The position numbers were made by a program, and so were the translations under genes. The notes under the pieces were generated by a model that saw nothing but the letters and a program-made list of their open reading frames with translations, made no database searches and was not told where the DNA came from. This document shows positions 60,184 to 64,000 of a stretch of DNA of 64,000 bases, piece after piece. Origin of the DNA: Pelagibacteraceae bacterium AG-426-L23 (lineage in GTDB: Bacteria; Pseudomonadota; Alphaproteobacteria; Pelagibacterales; Pelagibacteraceae); contig QCNU01000003.1 of the NCBI GenBank assembly GCA_003213115.1, positions 1-64,000 on the forward strand, written 5' to 3'. The stretch's first letter is position 1. Every line of letters begins with the position of its first letter.

Positions 60184-61185
60184 TTATTTACTTGGATTTA
60201 CTATAGCTCTCCCAAAAAACTCACCTTTTAAAAGCTTTGGGTAAGTCTCTAAAAGTTCAGTAAATGAGAGCTCCTTAGTAAAAGATTGAACTTTAGAAAA
60301 ATCAATTAATTTTGCAGCCTCTCCCCAAACAAACTCTCTTCTTTTAATTGAAGAACCTGATGAGTCTATACCCCAAAGTTTTACACCTCTTATTATAAAA
60401 GGCATTACGTTTGTATTTATCTTTATTCCGCCAGCGTTACCACATGCAGCAACTATTCCACCAGGTTTTGTTTGAGCAAATATTTTTGTAAGTGCAGCTC
60501 CTCCTACTGTATCTACTACTCCGTCCCATAAACCTTTCTCGAGTAACTTGCTTTCTCCATCAAATTCTTTTCTGTCTAAAATATTTTTTGCACCCAAATT
60601 TTTAAGATAATCATTTTTATCTTTTTTTCCTGTAACAGCATGAACGTCATAACCCATTTTTGATAAAATCATTACAGCTATACTTCCTACACCTCCGGTT
60701 GCTCCAGTTACTAAAACATCTTTAATTTTTTCTCCCAATAACAACTCTTCTTTCGCCTTAACAGCAAATGAACAGAGCAAGGCTGTGAAGCCAGCAGTTC
60801 CAAGCATCATAGACTTATGTGTATCTAAATCTTTTGGAATTTTTATTAAAAAATTTGAGTCGACTTTTGCATATTGAGCAAAACCTCCAAAGTATGCTTC
60901 TCCTACTCTAAAACCAGTTAATATAACTTTATCATCCTTTTTGAATTTAGAGTCTTCACTCGCAATTACAGTTCCAGAAAAATCTATCCCTGGTACAAAT
61001 GGAAAATTTCTAACAATTCTCCCTCCATCTTTTAATATAAGTGCATCTTTATAATTTAGGCTTGAATAATCAATTTTAATCAAAGCATTCCCGTCTTTTA
61101 AATAAGATTGGTCTATTTCTTTAATTTCTCGAGTAAATTTGTTATTTTGGTTATCTATAACTATTGCTTTAAATTTTTCTGACAT
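60184..61185 (-). CDS. acuI: AcuI/YhdH-family acrylyl-CoA reductase-type oxidoreductase
   Basis: This 333-residue zinc-free medium-chain dehydrogenase of the YhdH/AcuI group has SSLNYKDALILKDGGRIVRNFPFVPGIDFSG, then LGTAGFTALLC, VLVTGATGGVGSIAVMIL as nucleotide loop and WGIDSSG near the end. AcuI reduces acryloyl-CoA to propionyl-CoA with NADPH, a step in DMSP cleavage detoxification. The family is also found outside DMSP users, so this role is likely but unproven. Upstream (8 nt) is folE. Confidence 0.88.
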   Translation of the reverse strand: MSEKFKAIVIDNQNNKFTREIKEIDQSYLKDGNALIKIDYSSLNYKDALILKDGGRIVRNFPFVPGIDFSGTVIASEDSKFKKDDKVILTGFRVGEAYFGGFAQYAKVDSNFLIKIPKDLDTHKSMMLGTAGFTALLCSFAVKAKEELLLGEKIKDVLVTGATGGVGSIAVMILSKMGYDVHAVTGKKDKNDYLKNLGAKNILDRKEFDGESKLLEKGLWDGVVDTVGGAALTKIFAQTKPGGIVAACGNAGGIKINTNVMPFIIRGVKLWGIDSSGSSIKRREFVWGEAAKLIDFSKVQSFTKELSFTELLETYPKLLKGEFFGRAIVNPSK

Positions 61186-61192
61186 TTAATTT

Positions 61193-61810
61193 TTACTTAG
61201 CAATATATCTTAAATATCTATTTTGATAACTAAGATCATCTTTAAATGTACCTAAAAAGTAATTGGTAACTGTAGTAGATTTCTCTTTTTTGATACCACG
61301 CATTGTCATACATTGATGAGATGCATCGATAGTTACAGCCACTCCTCTAGCATTAAGAGAGTCCATTAATGTTTTGGCAATTTGCATGGTTAACCTTTCT
61401 TGTGTTTGAAGTCTCTTAGAAAAAATTTCTACTGTTCGGGCTAACTTGCTTAGTCCTACAACTTTATCTTTGGGAAGATAAGCAATATGTACCACTCCAA
61501 TTATTGGTGCCATATGGTGTTCACAATGACTTTGAAATGTAATATTCTTCTCGACTACCATGTCGTCATAACCCTCTACTTCACCGAATGTTTTCTTTAA
61601 CTCTTGAGAAGGATCTTGTTTGTAGCCTTGAAAATATTCTTTAAAAGCTTTTACTATTCTTTTTGGTGTCTCAACTAAACCCTCTCTATACGGGTCTTCA
61701 CCTATCCATGTTAAAATAGTTCTAAAAGCTTCCTCAGCCTGTTTATCGCTAACCTCTTTTTTTACAGGGTTTTTGTCTGTATCTTTTACTAATTTCATAA
61801 TTCTGGTCAT
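61193..61810 (-). CDS. folE: GTP cyclohydrolase I
   Basis: The 205-residue protein makes dihydroneopterin triphosphate from GTP, the first step of folate synthesis. Zinc ligands are in SHCEHHMAP near residue 95 and in ASHQCMTMRGI near 165. GVVHIAYLPKDKVVGLSKLARTVE is the active-site helix region. An alternative start at the internal ATG near 61798 is possible. With the CADD-type gene in the window, two folate-branch genes are present. Confidence 0.95.
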   Translation of the reverse strand: MTRIMKLVKDTDKNPVKKEVSDKQAEEAFRTILTWIGEDPYREGLVETPKRIVKAFKEYFQGYKQDPSQELKKTFGEVEGYDDMVVEKNITFQSHCEHHMAPIIGVVHIAYLPKDKVVGLSKLARTVEIFSKRLQTQERLTMQIAKTLMDSLNARGVAVTIDASHQCMTMRGIKKEKSTTVTNYFLGTFKDDLSYQNRYLRYIAK

Positions 61811-61874
61811 TATTATAGGACATATTTATTGAATGCAAATTGCTATTTTGTCTTTTTTTCATTATTTTACGCCC

Positions 61875-62342
61875 ATGTTTAAAAAAAGAGAAAGTGTATT
61901 AGAAGTAGAAGAAGGAAAATTTCTTTCACCAAAATTTAATGCTGAAGGTTTAATCCCTGTTATAACAACAGACCACAAAACTGGCGATGTATTAATGCAT
62001 GGCTATATGAATGAGGATGCTCTTAAAAAGACTATTGAAACTAAAGAAGCATATTATTGGAGCAGATCAAGAAAGGTTTTGTGGCACAAAGGAAAATCCA
62101 GTGGATTTATTCAAAAAGTTATAGAAATTAGAATTGACGACGATCAAGATTCTATATGGATGAGGGTCGATATAGCAGATGGGGCCAGTTGCCATGTAGG
62201 ATATAAATCATGCTTTTATAGAGAAGTACCACTTGGCAAAATCCAAGACCAAGAAAAAATTAAAATGGAGTTTAAAGAAAAGAAAAAAAAATTTGATCCA
62301 AAAAAAGTATATAAAAACCAAGACAATCCTACAGAACTATGA
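61875..62342 (+). CDS. hisI: Phosphoribosyl-AMP cyclohydrolase
   Basis: The protein is 155 residues from the ATG at 61875. A start at 61833 would add a hydrophobic stretch without support. It opens the purine ring of PR-AMP in histidine synthesis. Signatures are VLMHGYMNEDALKKTIET, YYWSRSRKVLWHKGKSSG and the metal-binding DGASCHVGYKSCFYR. Only the cyclohydrolase domain is present; hisE is absent. It overlaps the next small gene by 4 nt. Confidence 0.95.
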   Translation: MFKKRESVLEVEEGKFLSPKFNAEGLIPVITTDHKTGDVLMHGYMNEDALKKTIETKEAYYWSRSRKVLWHKGKSSGFIQKVIEIRIDDDQDSIWMRVDIADGASCHVGYKSCFYREVPLGKIQDQEKIKMEFKEKKKKFDPKKVYKNQDNPTEL

Positions 62343-62497
62343 CAGAGGATAAAACTTCTATAAAAATTGAAAAAGAAACAAATAATATTTGTGAAGAGTG
62401 TAAAAAATTAAGCGAAAGCGTTAAATCAAATTTAATAATGTATGGTTATAAAATTTGTGATAGTTGTAAAATTTCAAAGACTATATTTCCTATTTAG
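62339..62497 (+). CDS. Small CxxC-pair (zinc-ribbon-like) protein, unknown function
   Basis: A 52-residue frame starts in the hisI stop (ATGA overlap) and ends in TAG, with a 4-nt overlap with the convergent Yip1 gene. Two CxxC pairs, NICEECKKL near residue 18 and KICDSCKIS near residue 40, are spaced as in a zinc ribbon. Such small proteins bind zinc or nucleic acid, or act as assembly helpers. No family is recognised. The coupling to hisI suggests expression with histidine synthesis. Confidence 0.65.
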   Translation: MTEDKTSIKIEKETNNICEECKKLSESVKSNLIMYGYKICDSCKISKTIFPI

Positions 62498-63015
62498 AAA
62501 CCTCTAAATAAAAATAAAATTAAAAATAAAGCAAATGCTTGTATAAACCATGCTACTATAACAACTCCAAGAGCTTTCCACATACTTTTATAATCTAACG
62601 CAGATTTTACAGCTACCACCATACAAGCAAGCATCCAGAAAGCTGAACCAATAAAAGTAACTGTCATTAGAGTGGGAGTAATTCCAAAAACTCTAATGAT
62701 ACCAGGAGCACTTGAAAAACCGATAGTTCTCAATAATTCTCCGTGATTACTTTTTGTTTGGGGATCAGGAAAAAGTTTAACACCAACAATATAAATTATA
62801 TACGCCCAAATATACCAGCTTAACAAAGAAAGGATAGGTGCTATTAATAAATTTGATGCACCTAAATGTATTGCGCCAACACCAGCTGCTAAACTGGATA
62901 AAACTACAACTGCACCAGCTTGGATAGTTGCTTTTTTGTCTGATTCGACCTCTTCGTATAGATCAACATCAATCTTAATTGCTCTAATTATCCTGTTTAA
63001 AAATTTTGAAATCAT
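62494..63015 (-). CDS. Yip1-family membrane protein
   Basis: The 173-residue protein has a polar N-terminal part and five hydrophobic helices (about 34-50, 56-80, 110-125, 128-145, 148-170). LLRTIGFSSAPGIIRVFGI contains the FSSAPG-like stretch typical of bacterial YIP1-domain proteins. The function in bacteria is unknown. It overlaps the CxxC gene at its 3' end. Confidence 0.8.
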   Translation of the reverse strand: MISKFLNRIIRAIKIDVDLYEEVESDKKATIQAGAVVVLSSLAAGVGAIHLGASNLLIAPILSLLSWYIWAYIIYIVGVKLFPDPQTKSNHGELLRTIGFSSAPGIIRVFGITPTLMTVTFIGSAFWMLACMVVAVKSALDYKSMWKALGVVIVAWFIQAFALFLILFLFRGF

Positions 63016-63064
63016 ATTTTTTAACTTTAAAAAAGTATATAACTTAATTATAGAGAAAATAAAT

Positions 63065-63556
63065 ATGAAAATACCTAAAAATTTAGAGCCTATTATATGT
63101 GGATTATCAGCGGCAGTAGTTATAGCTATTTTAGCTTTTTTAACTTTAAGAACTTCCGCTGGAATATGGCTGATGTTCTCTTTTGGGGCTACGGTTTTTC
63201 TAGTTTTTGTTCTTTATAATTTAGAAACTGCTCAGCCAAAAAATATTTTTTTTGGACATATAATTTCTATGCTTGTCGGTATTATCTTTAATCAAACTTT
63301 AGGTTTTTCTTTTTACTCTTTAGGACTATCTGTAGGAGTTGCTGTAACTTTAATGGTATATCTTAAAGTGATGCACCCCCCTGCTGCCTCAAACCCTTTA
63401 GTAGCTTTATTTATGGACTTGTCTTTTGATTTTATTTTATTTCCAGTTATAGCTGGCACAATTATAATTATTTTTATGTCTATATTAATAAATAGAATTA
63501 TCTTAAAGCGCAAATACCCAAAAAAATCATCTTACCTTAAAAAGTTAAAATTATAA
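63065..63556 (+). CDS. HPP-family integral membrane protein
   Basis: The protein is 163 residues from the ATG at 63065; a longer frame from 62936 would overlap the Yip1 gene. Four or five helices are present, and the family-defining HPPAASNPLVALF lies near residue 104. Some HPP proteins carry nitrite or are linked to nitrogen metabolism, but the role here is unknown. It converges with the FAD oxidoreductase gene with a 6-nt overlap. Confidence 0.85.
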   Translation: MKIPKNLEPIICGLSAAVVIAILAFLTLRTSAGIWLMFSFGATVFLVFVLYNLETAQPKNIFFGHIISMLVGIIFNQTLGFSFYSLGLSVGVAVTLMVYLKVMHPPAASNPLVALFMDLSFDFILFPVIAGTIIIIFMSILINRIILKRKYPKKSSYLKKLKL

Positions 63557-64000
63557 GACGTAGGGTTCAGGTCTTTTTTTATTCTCTAAAACTCTTTCAA
63601 TTGCAAAAGCTTTCAGATCTATTGATTGGTAAGATCCAGTTGTTATCAATTCTGTTAATGCTCTACCTATCCCAGGAGCCTGCATCAAACCTCGTCCAGT
63701 AAAACCGGAAGCCATATAAACATTTTCATATTTTGGATGTTTTCCAACAACAGCATTATTGTCCAGTTTATTACAATCGTAATAACCTGCCCAAGCTCCA
63801 GTTAGTTTTAATTCCTCAAAGATAGGCACTCTCTTAGCTAAAGCTGGCCAAACTAATTCCTCAAAATGATTCCAATCAGGCTCTAAATCTTTCGCATTGA
63901 ATGATGAGATTGGTGAGCCTGCTAAATACTCTTTGCCTTCTGGTCTCCAATAAACTCCAGTCGTAAAGTCAGAAGTCAGAGGCATATCTGGAATATGCTT
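63551..64000 (-). CDS. FAD-dependent oxidoreductase (DAO/FOXRED1 family), C-terminal part (cut by window edge)
   Basis: The minus-strand frame is open to the window edge, so at least 150 residues of a longer protein are seen and its start lies outside. The visible end of the DAO domain includes TTGVYWRPEGKEYLAGSP, then AWAGYYDCNKLDNNAVVGKH and MASGFTGRGLMQAPGIGRALTELI. The latter two are the second FAD-contact region of sarcosine oxidase-like enzymes. The substrate is probably an N-methylated or other amine but cannot be determined from this portion. Confidence 0.88.
   Translation of the reverse strand, partial: KHIPDMPLTSDFTTGVYWRPEGKEYLAGSPISSFNAKDLEPDWNHFEELVWPALAKRVPIFEELKLTGAWAGYYDCNKLDNNAVVGKHPKYENVYMASGFTGRGLMQAPGIGRALTELITTGSYQSIDLKAFAIERVLENKKRPEPYVL

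Overview
The window looks like a chromosomal segment of a SAR11-clade marine alphaproteobacterium (Pelagibacterales). It is very AT-rich, genes abut or overlap by a few bases, and intergenic gaps are nearly all below 150 nt. The gene content is also typical of SAR11: TRAP and ABC osmolyte importers, AprMBA, Xsc, AmtB and a DmdA/GcvT-type demethylase. This assignment is inference from gene content. I saw no tRNA, rRNA, insertion sequence, phage or CRISPR. No stretch above 300 nt lacks a gene.

Layout. 0-6.7 kb is a surface-sugar block: a GT61-type glycosyltransferase cut by the left edge, a GT9-like protein, a DegT aminotransferase, DUF6165, a sugar C-methyltransferase, a ColD-type 3-dehydratase and GDP-mannose 4,6-dehydratase. 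6.8-14 kb holds a double winged-helix regulator, a DmdA/GcvT-like demethylase with a MetF-like partner, alanine dehydrogenase, a taurine-type aminotransferase and an RmlC/RmlD-like pair. 14-42 kb is the core of the window and is dominated by organosulfonate catabolism. It contains TauABC with an unusually enlarged TauC, a ComC-like sulfolactate dehydrogenase, phosphotransacetylase, formate dehydrogenase, an HpsN-type sulfopropanediol dehydrogenase with a TRAP importer and an SDR, a GMC oxidoreductase (candidate isethionate dehydrogenase), Xsc, SuyAB and a TauE-type exporter. An uncharacterised six-gene minus-strand run (20.9-23.1 kb) and a carbamoyltransferase/SxtJ/DUF5989 surface-modification set (34.6-37.9 kb) are embedded in it. 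42-50 kb holds AprM-AprB-AprA, preceded by a CADD-type para-aminobenzoate synthase, an MFS carrier, an HxGH nucleotidyltransferase and MetC. 50-64 kb is mostly housekeeping: a probable structured RNA, MnmA, CysQ, RecX, AmtB, HU, RseP, a LysR regulator, AcuI, FolE, HisI and several small or membrane proteins. It ends in an FAD oxidoreductase cut by the right edge.

How the genes fit together. Taurine (TauABC, Tpa with Ald recycling alanine) and possibly isethionate (the GMC enzyme) would give sulfoacetaldehyde. Xsc would cleave this to sulfite and acetyl phosphate, and Pta would make acetyl-CoA. Dihydroxypropanesulfonate (TRAP, HpsN) would give sulfolactate. ComC could interconvert sulfolactate with sulfopyruvate, and SuyAB would release pyruvate and sulfite. 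Sulfite could then be oxidised to APS by AprMBA or exported by TauE. Individual family calls are mostly firm. The assembled pathway and the exact substrates are inference.

Several small genes are annotated from direct reading of the sequence: a DUF5989 protein (37400-37552), two single-pass membrane peptides (42417-42578 and 53014-53160), a 27-residue basic protein (49866-49949) and a CxxC protein (62339-62497).
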